From NCBI RefSeq assembly GCF_014643535.1, contig NZ_BMJQ01000011.1:124001-188000 (forward strand): a stretch of 64,000 bases of DNA, read 5' to 3'. Shown here piece after piece: positions 46,720 to 57,782 of the stretch. A program made the translations under genes and the position numbers. Positions within the stretch are counted from its first letter, which is position 1, and each line of letters begins with the position of its first letter. This DNA is from Aliidongia dinghuensis. GTDB lineage: Bacteria; Pseudomonadota; Alphaproteobacteria; ATCC43930; CGMCC-115725. The notes below the pieces were generated by a model, which saw only the letters and a program-made list of their open reading frames with translations, made no database searches and was not told the origin of the DNA.

Positions 46720-47932
46720 AGGGAGCGTGCCGATGCTGGCGAATCAGATGCCTGGCTTGAACTTCGCATTGGGGGAGACGGCGGAGGCGATCCGGGAGAG
46801 CGTTTCGAGCTTCTCGGCGGTGGAGATCGCGCCCCGGGCGGCGGAGATCGACCGGACGAACCAGTTCCCGATGGACCTGTGGCGCAAGTTCGGCGACCTG
46901 GGTGTGTTGGGCGTGACCGTGCCGGAGGAATACGGCGGCGCGGGCTTGGGCTATCTCGAGCATGTGGTCGCGATGGAGGAGATCAGCCGGGCGTCGGCCT
47001 CGGTCGGTCTCTCCTATGGCGCGCACTCGAACCTGTGTGTGAACCAGATCAAGCTCAATGGCACGGCGGCGCAGAAGCAGAAGTACCTGCCGAAGCTGGT
47101 GTCGGGCGAGCATGTCGGGGCGCTGGCCATGTCGGAGCCGGGCGCCGGCTCGGACGTGGTGTCGATGAAGTTGCGCGCGGACAAGCGCGGCGACCGCTAT
47201 GTGCTGAACGGCACGAAGATGTGGATCACGAACGGCCCGGACGCCGACACGCTGGTGGTCTATGCCAAGACCGATCCTTCGGCGGGCCCCAAGGGCATGA
47301 CGGCGTTCCTGGTCGAGAAGGGCTTCAAGGGGTTCTCGACGGCACAGAAGCTCGACAAGCTCGGCATGCGCGGCTCGAACACGTGCGAGCTGGTGTTCGC
47401 GGACTGCGAGGTGCCGGCAGAGAACGTGCTGGCTGAGGTCGGGCGCGGCGTCAATGTGCTGATGAGCGGGCTCGACTACGAGCGGGCGGTGCTGGCGGCG
47501 GGTCCGATCGGCATCATGCAGGCCTGCCTCGACGTGGTGGTGCCCTATGTCCATGAGCGGCGGCAGTTCGGCCAGGCGATCGGCGAGTTCCAGCTGATGC
47601 AGGGCAAGCTCGCCGACATGTATGTGACGCTCAATGCCGCCCGCGCCTACGTCTATGCGGTGGCCCAGGCGTGCGACCGGGGCGAGACGACGCGCAAGGA
47701 CGCGGCCGGCGCCATCCTCTACGCGGCGGAGAAGGCGACCTGGATGGCCTTGGAGGCGATCCAGTGCCTGGGCGGCAACGGCTACATCAACGAATATGCG
47801 ACCGGGCGCCTCTTGCGCGACGCCAAGCTGTACGAGATCGGCGCCGGCACGTCGGAGATCCGCCGCATGCTGATCGGCCGCGAGCTGTTCAAGGAAACGG
47901 CGTAACATCCGTCGCATCACAGACCCTCACCC
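46720..47932 (+). repeat. 1213-bp duplicated block, copy 2
   Basis: Gap-free match to 39007-40219. Upstream sequences differ completely beyond the ribosome-binding site; downstream the two copies part inside REP-like elements of opposite orientation. Confidence 0.93.
46733..47905 (+). CDS. liuA: Isovaleryl-CoA dehydrogenase, copy 2
   Basis: 390 aa, identical to copy 1 except Asp for Glu at residue 150, which is on the protein surface by alignment to the family. Catalytic E250 is intact. This copy heads the leucine/isovalerate operon (liuB, liuC, liuD, AMP ligase, liuE) and follows the TetR operator, so it is likely the inducible copy. Seven of the eight nucleotide differences from copy 1 are silent. 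Confidence 0.95.
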   Translation: MLANQMPGLNFALGETAEAIRESVSSFSAVEIAPRAAEIDRTNQFPMDLWRKFGDLGVLGVTVPEEYGGAGLGYLEHVVAMEEISRASASVGLSYGAHSNLCVNQIKLNGTAAQKQKYLPKLVSGEHVGALAMSEPGAGSDVVSMKLRADKRGDRYVLNGTKMWITNGPDADTLVVYAKTDPSAGPKGMTAFLVEKGFKGFSTAQKLDKLGMRGSNTCELVFADCEVPAENVLAEVGRGVNVLMSGLDYERAVLAAGPIGIMQACLDVVVPYVHERRQFGQAIGEFQLMQGKLADMYVTLNAARAYVYAVAQACDRGETTRKDAAGAILYAAEKATWMALEAIQCLGGNGYINEYATGRLLRDAKLYEIGAGTSEIRRMLIGRELFKETA

Positions 47933-47987
47933 TCCCGCTGTCGCGGGTCCCTCCCTCCCGCAAGCGGGAGAGGGTTGGGGTGAGGGT
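47923..47987. repeat. REP-like intergenic palindrome A2
   Basis: 65 bp, the reverse complement of the A1 and A3 form: ACCCTCACCCTCCCGC at the left, AGCGGGAGAGGGTTGGGG at the right. It lies between liuA copy 2 and liuB. Confidence 0.85.
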
Positions 47988-48023
47988 GCCAGATGCCGCG
48001 CTACACAATCGGGAAACCTCACG

Positions 48024-49627
<1,604 letters not shown>

Positions 49628-49628
<1 letters not shown>

Positions 49629-50422
49629 TGATCATGAGCGAAGCCCTCAACCACACCCTCGACGCGCGCGGCGTCGCGACCGTGACCTTGAACCGGCCCG
49701 AGCTGCACAACGCGTTCGACGACGCGCTGATTGCCCATCTGACGAGCGTGCTCGAGACCTACGGCGCCAACCCGACCGTCCGTGCGCTGGTGCTGACCGG
49801 TGCCGGCAAGAGCTTCTCGGCCGGCGCCGATCTCGGCTGGATGAAGCGCATGGCGGGATATTCCTATGAGGAGAACCTGGCCGACGCCGCCGGGCTCGCC
49901 CGGCTCATGCAAGTGCTCGACCGGCTGCCGAAGCCCGTGATCGGGCTCATCAATGGGGCGGCCTATGGCGGCGGCGTGGGCCTGGTTGCCTGCTGCGACA
50001 TCGCGATCGCGGCCGACCGGGCGAGCTTCTGCCTGTCCGAGGTCAAGCTCGGCCTGTTGCCGGCGGCGATCAGCCCCTATGTTGTGGCCGCGATCGGCCA
50101 GCGCCAGGCCCGGCGCTATTTCCAGACGGCCGAGGTGATCTCGGCCGAGGAAGCGCGCCGCATCGGCCTCGTGCACGAAGTCGTGCCGCTGCACGAGCTC
50201 GAGGCGGCGCGTGACAAGGTCCTGGCCGCGATCTTCCTGGGCGCGCCCGGCGCCCAGGCCGATGCCAAGGACCTCGTGTTCACGGTCGACCGGCCGCTGA
50301 CCGGCGAGGTCATTGCCGAGACCGGCCGGCGCATCGCACTCCGGCGAGCGTCCGACGAGGGGCGGGAAGGCGTCGGCGCCTTCCTTGCCAAACGCGATCC
50401 CGCCTGGCGGCGCTCGGAGTAG
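49628..50422 (+). CDS. liuC: Enoyl-CoA hydratase, likely methylglutaconyl-CoA hydratase
   Basis: 264-aa crotonase. It is expected to hydrate 3-methylglutaconyl-CoA to HMG-CoA. Oxyanion-hole motifs SAGADLGWM near 57-65 and INGAAYGGGVGLVACCDIAIA near 101-121, and EVKLGLLPAAISPYV with the catalytic Glu. The ATG at 49628 shares a base with the liuB stop; a second ATG is at 49634. Function is assigned from position between liuB and liuD. Confidence 0.92.
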
Positions 50423-50427
50423 ACCCG

Positions 50428-52422
50428 ATGTTCTCGAAGATCCTGATCGCCAACCGCGGCGAGATCGCCTGCCGGGTCATCAAGACGGCGAAGCGGCTCG
50501 GCATCCGCACGGTCGCGGTCTATTCCGACGCCGATGTGAACGCCCGCCACGTGGCGCTCGCCGACGAGGCCTATCCGATCGGCCCCGCGCCGGCGCGCGA
50601 ATCCTATCTGGTGGTCGAGAAGATCCTGGAAGCCGCGAAGCGGTCCGGCGCCCAGGCGATCCATCCAGGTTATGGGTTCTTGAGCGAAAACGCCGGCTTC
50701 GCCGAAGCCTGTGCCAAGGCCGGCATCACCTTCATCGGCCCGCCGCCGGACGCGATCCGCGCCATGGGCTCGAAGTCGGCGGCGAAGGCGCTCATGGAGA
50801 AGTCCGGCGTGCCGCTGGTGCCGGGTTATCACGGCGCCGACCAGGATCTGAAGCTCTTGACGTCCGAAGCCGCGCGCATCGGCTATCCGGTGCTGATCAA
50901 GGCGTCGGCCGGCGGCGGCGGCAAGGGCATGCGCGTGGTCGAGAAGCCGGAAGATCTCGAAGCGGCGATCGCGTCCGCCAAGCGCGAGGCCGCGGCCTCG
51001 TTCGGCGACGACCAGGTGCTGATCGAGAAGTATCTCGGCCGGCCGCGCCATATCGAGATCCAGGTATTCGCCGACACGCAGGGCAACACGGTCTCGCTGT
51101 TCGAGCGCGACTGCTCGATCCAGCGCCGGCACCAGAAGGTGGTGGAAGAAGCGCCGGCGCCCGGCATGGACCCGGAACGCCGCCGCAGCATGGGCGAGGC
51201 GGCCTGCGCCGCGGCGCGCGCCATCGGCTATGTCGGCGCCGGCACGGTCGAGTTCATCGCCGAGGGCGACGCGTTCTATTTCATGGAAATGAACACGCGC
51301 CTGCAGGTCGAGCATCCGGTGACGGAGGCGATTACCGGCCAGGACCTGGTCGAGTGGCAGCTGTGCGTTGCCGCCGGCGAGCCGCTGCCGCTCAAGCAGG
51401 ATGAACTCGCGATCAACGGCCATGCGATCGAGGTGCGCGTCTATGCCGAGGATCCGAGCCGTGACTTCCTGCCGTCGATCGGCATGCTCGCCCATCTGAA
51501 GCCGCCGGCCGAGGGGCCGCATGTGCGCGTCGACACCGGCGTGCGCGCCGGCGACACGATCTCGATCCACTACGACCCGATGATCGCGAAGCTCATCGTC
51601 TGGGACCGCGACCGCGCATCGGCGGCGCAGCGCCTGTCCGAGGCGCTGGCCGAGTACGAGGTGGTCGGCGTCACGACCAACTTGGGCTTCCTGAAGACCC
51701 TCGCCGACCATCCGGCGTTCCGTGCCGCCGAGCTCGACACCGGCTTCATCGGCCGGCACGGCCAGGACCTGTTCCCGGCCGCCGGCCCGGCGCCGCGCCT
51801 GGCGTTGGCGGCGGCGGCCCTCCGCCTGCTGATCGACCGGCAGCGCGCGGTGACGGAAGCGGCGGCACTCTCGGCCGACCCGCACTCGCCCTGGAACCTG
51901 GCCCATGCCTGGCGCATGAACGGTGACGGCTACCAGGACATGATCCTGATGGATGGCGAGACGCCGGTTGCCGTGCGCGCTCATCCCCGGCGCGACGGTT
52001 TCGGGCTCGATCTGCCGGGCGGCTCGGCCGAGGTCGCCGGCAGCGAGGACGCGGACGGCGCGCTGGTGCTCCGGCTCGACGGCGTCAAGCAGCGCGTGCC
52101 GGTCGTGCGTGTCGGCGACGAATTCACGGTCATGCTGGCGGGTGCTGCCCATCGCTTGACTGCGATCGACCCGCTCCGCCCGGCGCGCAGCGAGGCGGCG
52201 GGCGTCGGTCGGCTGACGGCGCCGATGCCAGGCAAGATCACCCAGGTGCTGGTCGCGGCCGGCGAGGCGGTGAAGCGCGGCACGCCGCTGCTCGTGGTCG
52301 AGGCCATGAAGATGGAGCACACGATCACGGCGCCGATGGACGGCACGATCGGCCGCGTGCGCTACGCCGTCGGCGACCTGGTCGAGGACGGCGCCGAGCT
52401 GATCGCGTTCGCGGAAGTGTAA
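50428..52422 (+). CDS. liuD: Methylcrotonoyl-CoA carboxylase alpha subunit (biotin carboxylase + BCCP)
   Basis: 664 aa. Biotin carboxylase N domain ([17 protein letters not shown]), ATP-grasp ([29 protein letters not shown]), biotin carboxylase C domain, a BT linker domain and a C-terminal biotinyl domain with K628 in EAMKMEH, 36 residues from the end as expected. It carboxylates biotin with ATP and bicarbonate for LiuB. Starts 5 bp after liuC. Confidence 0.95.
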   Translation: MFSKILIANRGEIACRVIKTAKRLGIRTVAVYSDADVNARHVALADEAYPIGPAPARESYLVVEKILEAAKRSGAQAIHPGYGFLSENAGFAEACAKAGITFIGPPPDAIRAMGSKSAAKALMEKSGVPLVPGYHGADQDLKLLTSEAARIGYPVLIKASAGGGGKGMRVVEKPEDLEAAIASAKREAAASFGDDQVLIEKYLGRPRHIEIQVFADTQGNTVSLFERDCSIQRRHQKVVEEAPAPGMDPERRRSMGEAACAAARAIGYVGAGTVEFIAEGDAFYFMEMNTRLQVEHPVTEAITGQDLVEWQLCVAAGEPLPLKQDELAINGHAIEVRVYAEDPSRDFLPSIGMLAHLKPPAEGPHVRVDTGVRAGDTISIHYDPMIAKLIVWDRDRASAAQRLSEALAEYEVVGVTTNLGFLKTLADHPAFRAAELDTGFIGRHGQDLFPAAGPAPRLALAAAALRLLIDRQRAVTEAAALSADPHSPWNLAHAWRMNGDGYQDMILMDGETPVAVRAHPRRDGFGLDLPGGSAEVAGSEDADGALVLRLDGVKQRVPVVRVGDEFTVMLAGAAHRLTAIDPLRPARSEAAGVGRLTAPMPGKITQVLVAAGEAVKRGTPLLVVEAMKMEHTITAPMDGTIGRVRYAVGDLVEDGAELIAFAEV

Positions 52423-52434
52423 GACACCAAATTC

Positions 52435-52517
52435 CGTCGTTCCCGCGAAGGTGGGAATCCAGGGTTGCCGTGCGACCTGTCGCTTGCCCTGGGTCCCCGC
52501 CTGCGCGGGGACGACGG
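52435..52517. repeat. Intergenic palindromic element B2
   Basis: CGTCGTTCCCGCGAAGG at the left and CCTGCGCGGGGACGACGG at the right form inverted ends around about 45 bp. Same class as B1 at 45891-46028. It lies between liuD and the AMP ligase inside the operon. Confidence 0.7.
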
Positions 52518-52544
52518 TCTAAAAATCAAAGCAGGGAGGCCTTC

Positions 52545-54233
52545 ATGCAGCAGGCGAGCTACGTCAGCGGGACGAGCACGGTTCCGCTCATCGGGGAGAC
52601 GATCGGCCGGCATTTCGACCGGGCCGTCGCGCGCTGGGGTGCGCTTGACGGCCTGATCGTGCGGCACCAGGGCGTGCGCTGGACCTATCGCGAACTCGCC
52701 GAGCGAGTGGACGCCCTCGCGGCCGGCCTGCTGACCCTCGGGCTTGAACCCGGCGACCGCATCGGCATCTGGTCGCCCAACAATGCCGAATGGGTCCAGC
52801 TGCAGTTCGCGAGTGCCAAGGCCGGACTGATCCTGGTCACCATCAACCCGGCCTATCGCCTGGCCGAGCTCGAGCATGCGCTGACGCTCTCTGGCTGCAA
52901 GGCGCTGGTGACGGCGAGCCGGTTCAAGAGCAGCGACTATCTCGCCATGCTGCGCGATCTGGCACCGGAACTGGCGACGGCCAAACCCAACGAGCTCCAG
53001 GCGAAGAGCCTGCCGGACCTGCGCGCGGTCATCCACCTCGACCCGGCCGAGCAGCCGGGCATGCTGAAATTCGCCACGGTCGCGGCCCTGGGCGGCCCGG
53101 CCGAACGGGCCCGGCTCGACGAACTCGCCGATCGGCTGCAGTTCGACGATCCGGTCAATATCCAGTTCACCAGCGGTACCACCGGCCTGCCCAAGGGCGC
53201 GACGCTGACCCACCACAACATCCTCAACAACGGCTTCTTCGTGGCCGAGGCGATGGGGCTCCGCGAGGGCGACCGGCTCTGCATCCCGGTGCCGCTCTAC
53301 CATTGCTTCGGCATGGTCATGTCGGTGCTGTCCTCGATGACCCATGGCGCCGCCATGGTGTTCCCGGGCGAGGGCTTCGATCCCTTGGCCGTGCTGGACG
53401 CGATCCAGGCCGAGCGCTGCACGCTCGTCCATGGTGTGCCGACCATGTTCATCGCCGAGATGCAGCATCCCGACTTCGCCAAGTTCGACCTTTCGAGCCT
53501 GCGCGCCGGCATCATGGCCGGCTCACCCTGTCCGATCGAGGTGATGCGCCGGGTGATGGACCAGATGCATCTCCGCGAGGTCACCATCGCCTATGGCATG
53601 ACCGAGACCAGCCCGGTGAGCTTCCAGAGCGCCATCGACGACCCGATCGAGCGCCGGGTCTCGACGGTCGGCCGCATCCATCCGCATCTCGAGGTCAAGA
53701 TCGTCGACGGCGAGGGCCGGGTCGTGCCGCGCGGGCAATCGGGCGAGATCCTGACCCGCGGCTATTCGGTGATGCGCGGCTATTGGAACGACCCCGCGCG
53801 CACGGCCGAGGCGATCGACGCGGCCGGCTGGATGCACACCGGCGACCTCGGCGTCATCGACGACGAGGGCTATTGCAACATCGTCGGCCGTATCAAGGAT
53901 CTGGTCATTCGCGGCGGCGAGAACATATATCCTCGCGAGATCGAGGAGTTCCTGTTCCGCCATCCCAAGATCGAGGCCGCCCAAGTGTTCGGCGTGCCCG
54001 ACGACAGGTTCGGCGAGGAGCTCTGCGTCTGGATCAAGTTGCGCGCGGGCGAGAGCCTGGACGCGGAGGGTGTCAAAGCCTTCTGCCAGGGCCAGATCGC
54101 GCATTACAAGATCCCACGCTATGTCTATTTCGTCGAGGAATTCCCCATGACCGTGACCGGCAAGATCCAGAAATTCGTCATGCGCGAGCAGGTGATGAAG
54201 GAACTGGGCCTGGTCCAGCAGAAGTCAGCCTGA
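52545..54233 (+). CDS. AMP-forming acyl-CoA synthetase
   Basis: 562 aa. ANL-superfamily ligase: phosphate loop [11 protein letters not shown] near 207-217, YGMTETSP near 337, the GDLG hinge region and a C-terminal lysine in TVTGKIQKF. It activates a carboxylic acid to the acyl-CoA; its place inside the liu operon suggests isovalerate or another branched short-chain acid, or acetoacetate. GCAGGGAGG precedes the ATG. Repeat B2 lies just upstream. Confidence 0.92.
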   Translation: MQQASYVSGTSTVPLIGETIGRHFDRAVARWGALDGLIVRHQGVRWTYRELAERVDALAAGLLTLGLEPGDRIGIWSPNNAEWVQLQFASAKAGLILVTINPAYRLAELEHALTLSGCKALVTASRFKSSDYLAMLRDLAPELATAKPNELQAKSLPDLRAVIHLDPAEQPGMLKFATVAALGGPAERARLDELADRLQFDDPVNIQFTSGTTGLPKGATLTHHNILNNGFFVAEAMGLREGDRLCIPVPLYHCFGMVMSVLSSMTHGAAMVFPGEGFDPLAVLDAIQAERCTLVHGVPTMFIAEMQHPDFAKFDLSSLRAGIMAGSPCPIEVMRRVMDQMHLREVTIAYGMTETSPVSFQSAIDDPIERRVSTVGRIHPHLEVKIVDGEGRVVPRGQSGEILTRGYSVMRGYWNDPARTAEAIDAAGWMHTGDLGVIDDEGYCNIVGRIKDLVIRGGENIYPREIEEFLFRHPKIEAAQVFGVPDDRFGEELCVWIKLRAGESLDAEGVKAFCQGQIAHYKIPRYVYFVEEFPMTVTGKIQKFVMREQVMKELGLVQQKSA

Positions 54234-54249
54234 CAGAGGACGATTCGAG

Positions 54250-55158
54250 ATGGCGCTGCCCACATCCGTCCGCATCGTCGAGGTCGGCCCGCGCGATGGG
54301 CTGCAGAACGAAGCGACCGTCGTCCCGCTTGCCACCAAGGTGGCGCTCATCGAGGCCTTGGCCGACGCGGGCTTGAAGACCGTCGAATCCGGCAGCTTCG
54401 TCTCGCCGAAATGGGTGCCGCAGATGGCCGACACGGCGGAGGTGCTGGCGGCGGTTAAGCGCTGGCCCGGCGTCGCCTATCCGGTGCTGGTGCCGAACCT
54501 CAAAGGGCTGGAGGCCGCCCGCGCGGCCAAGGTCGACGAGATCGCCGTGTTCGGTGCCGCGTCCGAGAGCTTCAGCCAGAAGAACATCAACTGCTCGATC
54601 GCAGAGAGTCTGGAACGCTTCAAGCCGGTGGTGGATGCCGCACTCGCCGACGGCCTCCGCGTGCGCGGTTACGTTTCCTGCGTGCTTGGCTGCCCCTACG
54701 AGGGCGATGTGGCGCCGGCCGCGGTCGCCCGCGTATCGAAGGCGCTCTTCGACATGGGCTGCTACGAGATCTCGCTCGGCGACACGATCGGCGTCGGCAC
54801 GCCCTTGAAGGCCCGGGCGATGCTCGAGGCGGTCGCGGCCGTCGTGCCGATCGAGCGGCTCGCGGTGCATTTCCACGACACCTGGGGCCAGGCGCTCGCC
54901 AATATCCTCGCCTGCCTGGAACTGGGCGTGGCGGTGGTCGACAGTGCGGTTGCGGGCCTCGGTGGCTGCCCCTATGCCAAGGGGGCGACCGGCAATGTCG
55001 CGACCGAGGATGTCGTCTATATGCTGGACGGCATGGGCATTGCGACCGGTGTCGATCTCCTGAAGCTCGCCGCCGCCGGCCGCTTGATCACGGCCGCGAT
55101 CGGCAAGGCGCCCGCCTCCAAGGTGGCGCAGGTGCTGGCGAAGCGCGAGGCCGCCTGA
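54250..55158 (+). CDS. liuE: Hydroxymethylglutaryl-CoA lyase
   Basis: 302 aa. Cleaves HMG-CoA to acetoacetate and acetyl-CoA, the last step of the leucine pathway. [13 protein letters not shown] near 10-22 carries the catalytic Arg/Asp, and [19 protein letters not shown] near 236-254 is the lyase signature with its cysteine. Starts 16 bp after the AMP ligase stop; DUF1489 follows 4 bp downstream. Confidence 0.95.
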   Translation: MALPTSVRIVEVGPRDGLQNEATVVPLATKVALIEALADAGLKTVESGSFVSPKWVPQMADTAEVLAAVKRWPGVAYPVLVPNLKGLEAARAAKVDEIAVFGAASESFSQKNINCSIAESLERFKPVVDAALADGLRVRGYVSCVLGCPYEGDVAPAAVARVSKALFDMGCYEISLGDTIGVGTPLKARAMLEAVAAVVPIERLAVHFHDTWGQALANILACLELGVAVVDSAVAGLGGCPYAKGATGNVATEDVVYMLDGMGIATGVDLLKLAAAGRLITAAIGKAPASKVAQVLAKREAA

Positions 55159-55162
55159 CCCC

Positions 55163-55585
55163 ATGGCGCTTCACCTCATCAAGATGTGCGTCGGCTGCGA
55201 TTCGATCGAGGACCTGGCCGAATGGCAGGCGAACCGGCTGTTGCGCGGCGAGCAGCTCATCCACCGCACGCGCAATTTCCCGAAGCGGGCGGAGGAGATC
55301 CTGGCCGGCGGGTCCTTGTACTGGATCATCAAGGGCCAGGTCCGCGTGCGCCAGCGCATCACGGCGCTCGAAGCGGTGACCGACGGCGAGGGCGGTCGCT
55401 TCTGCGCGATCCATCTCGACCGGGAGCTGGTCAAGACCATCCACAAGCCGTCGCGCCCGATGCAGGGCTGGCGCTACCTCACGGCCGAGGAGGCACCCCT
55501 CGACCGCGATCCGAAGCACAAGGACGAGACCGACGAGATGCCGGAAAGCATGCGCAAGGAGCTGAGGTCGCTGGGGCTGATGTGA
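55163..55585 (+). CDS. DUF1489-family protein
   Basis: 140 aa, soluble. LHLIKMCVGCDSIEDLAEWQ, RNFPKRAEEILAGGSLYWIIKG and RPMQGWRYLTAEEAP are typical of DUF1489, a family almost confined to alphaproteobacteria and of unknown function. It lies 4 bp after liuE and is probably the last gene of that transcript; there is no evidence that it acts in leucine catabolism. Confidence 0.9.
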   Translation: MALHLIKMCVGCDSIEDLAEWQANRLLRGEQLIHRTRNFPKRAEEILAGGSLYWIIKGQVRVRQRITALEAVTDGEGGRFCAIHLDRELVKTIHKPSRPMQGWRYLTAEEAPLDRDPKHKDETDEMPESMRKELRSLGLM

Positions 55586-55646
55586 GGCGGATTGTTGCAG
55601 TAGACGCTCCTAAGGATTGTCTCCTGCTTGGCGAAAGAGGCTTTTC

Positions 55647-56036
55647 CTAGCCGAAATCCACTTTACATTCAGCCAGCGGCACGGAGCGGCCATCAGAAAT
55701 AACAAGCCGGTCGCCCTCTATCCGGGCGAGCAGGAGGCCCAGGGCTTCTGTGCTTTCTCTCATTTGCAGGCGCCAGTCTTCCATGTCGCCTCTATACGAG
55801 AGGCCGTGGAACAAGGTTCCATCTGGTATGGTGATTCGGCAGGCTTGCGATATGATTCCACCGTGTTCTTGAACGGGGCGGCTCATGTTTTGCCCAAGCG
55901 TAAGGAATTGTTTTCTGAAGCTTCCTTTTCCGTTGTCCGAAAAGTAAACATATTCTATGCCTTTTACGTCTACAGTTCCCGGTATCACTCTGTTTTTCTC
56001 TATTTTTGCTCTTAGAATTCTTTCCATCTCACTCAC
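55647..56036 (-). CDS. Hypothetical protein of the AT-rich island (129 aa)
   Basis: 129 aa from a GTG with AGGAGGG eight bases upstream, the best ribosome site of the island; an in-frame ATG lies three codons later. Predicted soluble alpha/beta protein (GIEYVYFSDNGKGSFRKQFLTLG, GGIISQACRITIPDGTLFHGLS, LLLARIEGDRLVISDG). I recognise no family. Its Shine-Dalgarno overlaps the stop of the upstream 32-aa ORF, indicating coupling. Confidence 0.6.
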   Translation of the reverse strand: MSEMERILRAKIEKNRVIPGTVDVKGIEYVYFSDNGKGSFRKQFLTLGQNMSRPVQEHGGIISQACRITIPDGTLFHGLSYRGDMEDWRLQMRESTEALGLLLARIEGDRLVISDGRSVPLAECKVDFG

Positions 56037-56048
56037 GGCAAGTCCCTC

Positions 56049-56147
56049 CTATTTTGTTTTTGTTATGATGAATTTAAAGTTTTTAATGCCGGCGGCTTTA
56101 AATTGTTGTGTGTAGTATTCCGCGAATTCCTCGATGTTTGTCGGCAT
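56049..56147 (-). CDS. 32-aa micro-ORF of the island
   Basis: Starts at an ATG and encodes MPTNIEEFAEYYTQQFKAAG, then IKNFKFIITKTK. Its TAG is part of the TAGGAGGG ribosome site of the 129-aa gene, leaving 12 bp between them. Composition (Lys, Asn, Phe, Ile) matches the island. The start has only a weak GGTGAG upstream. Coding is supported by the coupling geometry rather than by homology. Confidence 0.4.
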   Translation of the reverse strand: MPTNIEEFAEYYTQQFKAAGIKNFKFIITKTK

Positions 56148-56247
56148 TAGGCAGCAAACTCACCAAGGCGAAATGCCTGGGTCAGCTTTCCGTCCCATGG
56201 CGCGGGGCTGATCGATGAGTGCGGCCTTCCTCGTCGTTCTCGCAGCC

Positions 56248-56352
56248 CTATTCGGCGCTGTTCCCGCCAGTCTTGGCTGTCAAGATGACGTCTTTCTTCG
56301 GAATTATTCCGTCGGTCCTTTTGATTGCCCAACCAACACCGTCGATTTTCAT
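56248..56352 (-). CDS. 34-aa micro-ORF coupled to the membrane protein
   Basis: MKIDGVGWAIKRTDGIIPKK followed by DVILTAKTGGNSAE. Its ATG overlaps the stop of the 338-aa-frame membrane gene (ATGA), a typical coupling arrangement. It resembles the short GWAIK-type proteins seen in phage and island DNA, but that is only an impression. The 100 bp after it hold no convincing frame of their own; a CCAAGGC/GCCTGGG hairpin lies near 56160-56180. Confidence 0.45.
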   Translation of the reverse strand: MKIDGVGWAIKRTDGIIPKKDVILTAKTGGNSAE

Positions 56353-57275
56353 ATCGCTTTGAGTTTTTTCGCGAGAGAAAAACAGAATTTCGTCCGCCCT
56401 TGCCCTCCAAATGGGAAGGCGTAATCAATACATCCGACGAGGTGCGCCTTTATATACTCATCCCAATCCAAGTTACCGCTAGGCTTCGCACCACTGCGGA
56501 AAAATACAAATTCCCTATATTCCTCTAAAATGCCGCCTGGAAATATAGAGAATCCATTATTATTTCTTCCGGTATATTTACTAAGGTCGTTAACCATCTC
56601 GTTGTGCGTTTTGTCAATCAATCCAATTTCATCGTTGATGATTTTCATTTTAAAGAAAATTCCTGTTGCCGGCGTTTTTCCGTGATTCTTGAAAATCAAA
56701 TTAACGCTGGCAATAAGGGCGCCATTAGCATCAACGCGGAAGTCGTCAGCGGGTGTCAGTTCAATAGAGATCCAAGGCCGGTTTTCGGCCGAAAAAATAT
56801 CTCGCGCCAGTATATTGGCTTCCAGAGCCGCATCGGCTGTCTTGGCAGTCTCATCGATGCTTCTCGTGAGGAGTCTGGATTGCTCAGTGGCGGCAGCACG
56901 GAGCGCACCCGTTTCAACGAACAGGCCGTGGGTTCTCCAGGCAAGAATTCCGGTAAAAATCATAATGGCGACATCGGTCGACTTGGCGTCGAGGATCCAC
57001 GCCAAAAAAACGTCAATGGCGTTTCGATCTTTACTTTGTTCGGCGCTGGAGGATTTCTGACCTGCTTCGGCACTAGATGCAGCAGTCCTCGCTGGCAGCA
57101 CCGGCTCGGACTTTTCTTCTGCGTTATTGGACCCTTTCTGTTGCTGCTTAGCTTGGGGGCCATCCGTGCAAACAACAGTTCGGGGCATCCCCGAATAGGC
57201 GCCGAAAGTCGCTACTAAGACGAGCGCTAGCATAAAGACTGCGGAAAGAAGGTACTTCTCGGTTTCTAGCTGCAT
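56349..57275 (-). CDS. Membrane-anchored hypothetical protein of the island
   Basis: 308 aa from the ATG at 57275 (the frame is open to 57365). Transmembrane helices at about 8-28 and 95-112 (DVAIMIFTGILAW) flank a low-complexity Gln/Ser/Ala/Glu segment. A helical stretch follows (GALRAAATEQSRLLTRSIDETAKTADAALEANILA) and then a beta-rich domain with NRPWISIELTPADDF and IFKNHGKTPATGIFFKM. This two-helix plus heptad-like helix plus RPWI...KN.GKTPA layout recurs in uncharacterised proteins of phage-rich and island regions. Function unknown. Confidence 0.65.
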   Translation of the reverse strand: MQLETEKYLLSAVFMLALVLVATFGAYSGMPRTVVCTDGPQAKQQQKGSNNAEEKSEPVLPARTAASSAEAGQKSSSAEQSKDRNAIDVFLAWILDAKSTDVAIMIFTGILAWRTHGLFVETGALRAAATEQSRLLTRSIDETAKTADAALEANILARDIFSAENRPWISIELTPADDFRVDANGALIASVNLIFKNHGKTPATGIFFKMKIINDEIGLIDKTHNEMVNDLSKYTGRNNNGFSIFPGGILEEYREFVFFRSGAKPSGNLDWDEYIKAHLVGCIDYAFPFGGQGRTKFCFSLAKKLKAI

Positions 57276-57729
57276 GGTACCGGCAGCATGCCGCAACCAC
57301 GGCGTGCAGTCTAGGGATGACGGCCAACTCCCATCGAGACGGATACCGACCATGTTTGGTAACAAGCTTCCCGTCGTTGTCCCGGAGCCAGCAATAGACC
57401 GAGTTCCGGATGCGGTCGCGATCTTCGACGCTGAGGTCGATTAGGCCACGTTCCTCGGCCACTATGTCGGTGATCTCCGCCACCATGAGCGGACGCGATG
57501 CCCGGCGTAGGACATCAAGCGCGTGCCGTGATAGGTGTGCGCGCTTCTTCACGACCATGTTGGGCTTATGTCGACGCAGGTAGACGACCTGGCGGGTGTC
57601 GTAATCCGGCTCCACGAGCTTAATGACCGATTCCACGAGCCGCATGTTCTCGCGGACGCGCTGCGCTTCCTCTTCCTTTTGGCCGAGTTCACGGCCCAGC
57701 TCGGCGTGCAAGCGATCGAGACCGGCCAC
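57148..57729 (-). CDS. Helical/winged-helix-like hypothetical protein, possibly with aberrant C terminus
   Basis: 193 aa from a GTG. Residues 1-60 form a coiled coil (HAELGRELGQKEEEAQRVRENMRLVESVIKLVEP); 66-136 look like a winged helix (LSRHALDVLRRASRPLMVAEITDIVAEERG, IRNSVYCWLRDNDGKLVTKHGRYPSRWELA). Proteins of this type, common near mobile DNA, usually end shortly after a W-E/W-S motif; here the frame runs on for about 57 residues and overlaps the start of the membrane gene by 128 bp. The tail may therefore be a junction artefact. Confidence 0.55.
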   Translation of the reverse strand: MAGLDRLHAELGRELGQKEEEAQRVRENMRLVESVIKLVEPDYDTRQVVYLRRHKPNMVVKKRAHLSRHALDVLRRASRPLMVAEITDIVAEERGLIDLSVEDRDRIRNSVYCWLRDNDGKLVTKHGRYPSRWELAVIPRLHAVVAACCRYHAARNREVPSFRSLYASARLSSDFRRLFGDAPNCCLHGWPPS

Positions 57730-57782
57730 GTAAGCGGACGAAATCGGGCCGGCTTGCGGCTACGAGTGGCATAATCCTTCCC

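Larger units (their letters stand above)
55586..57780. other. AT-richer island of unrecognised minus-strand genes
   Basis: About 2.2 kb whose composition and codon use (many A/T third positions, AAA, ATT, TTT) differ sharply from the flanks between 55.6 and about 57.3 kb. All supported frames run on the minus strand, against their neighbours. No integrase, transposase or flanking direct repeat is visible, so entry by transfer is inferred from composition alone. Confidence 0.7.

Noticed and set aside
45860-46732. Open frame running into isovaleryl-CoA dehydrogenase copy 2, which would give a 681-aa fusion
   Set aside because: The extra part is antisense to tetR and crosses repeat B1 and the operator; a good ribosome site marks the ATG at 46733.
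56215-56424. 69-aa plus-strand frame with a signal-peptide-like start inside the AT-rich island
   Set aside because: Antisense to the better supported 34-aa ORF and the end of the membrane gene; no ribosome-binding site and no plausible mature domain.
56147-56428. 93-codon minus-strand frame ending in WDGKLTQAFRLGEF, sharing bases with the 32-aa ORF start
   Set aside because: Most of it overlaps the coupled 34-aa ORF and the membrane gene in another frame, and its first 60 residues are charged low-complexity sequence; only the last part might be a gene remnant.
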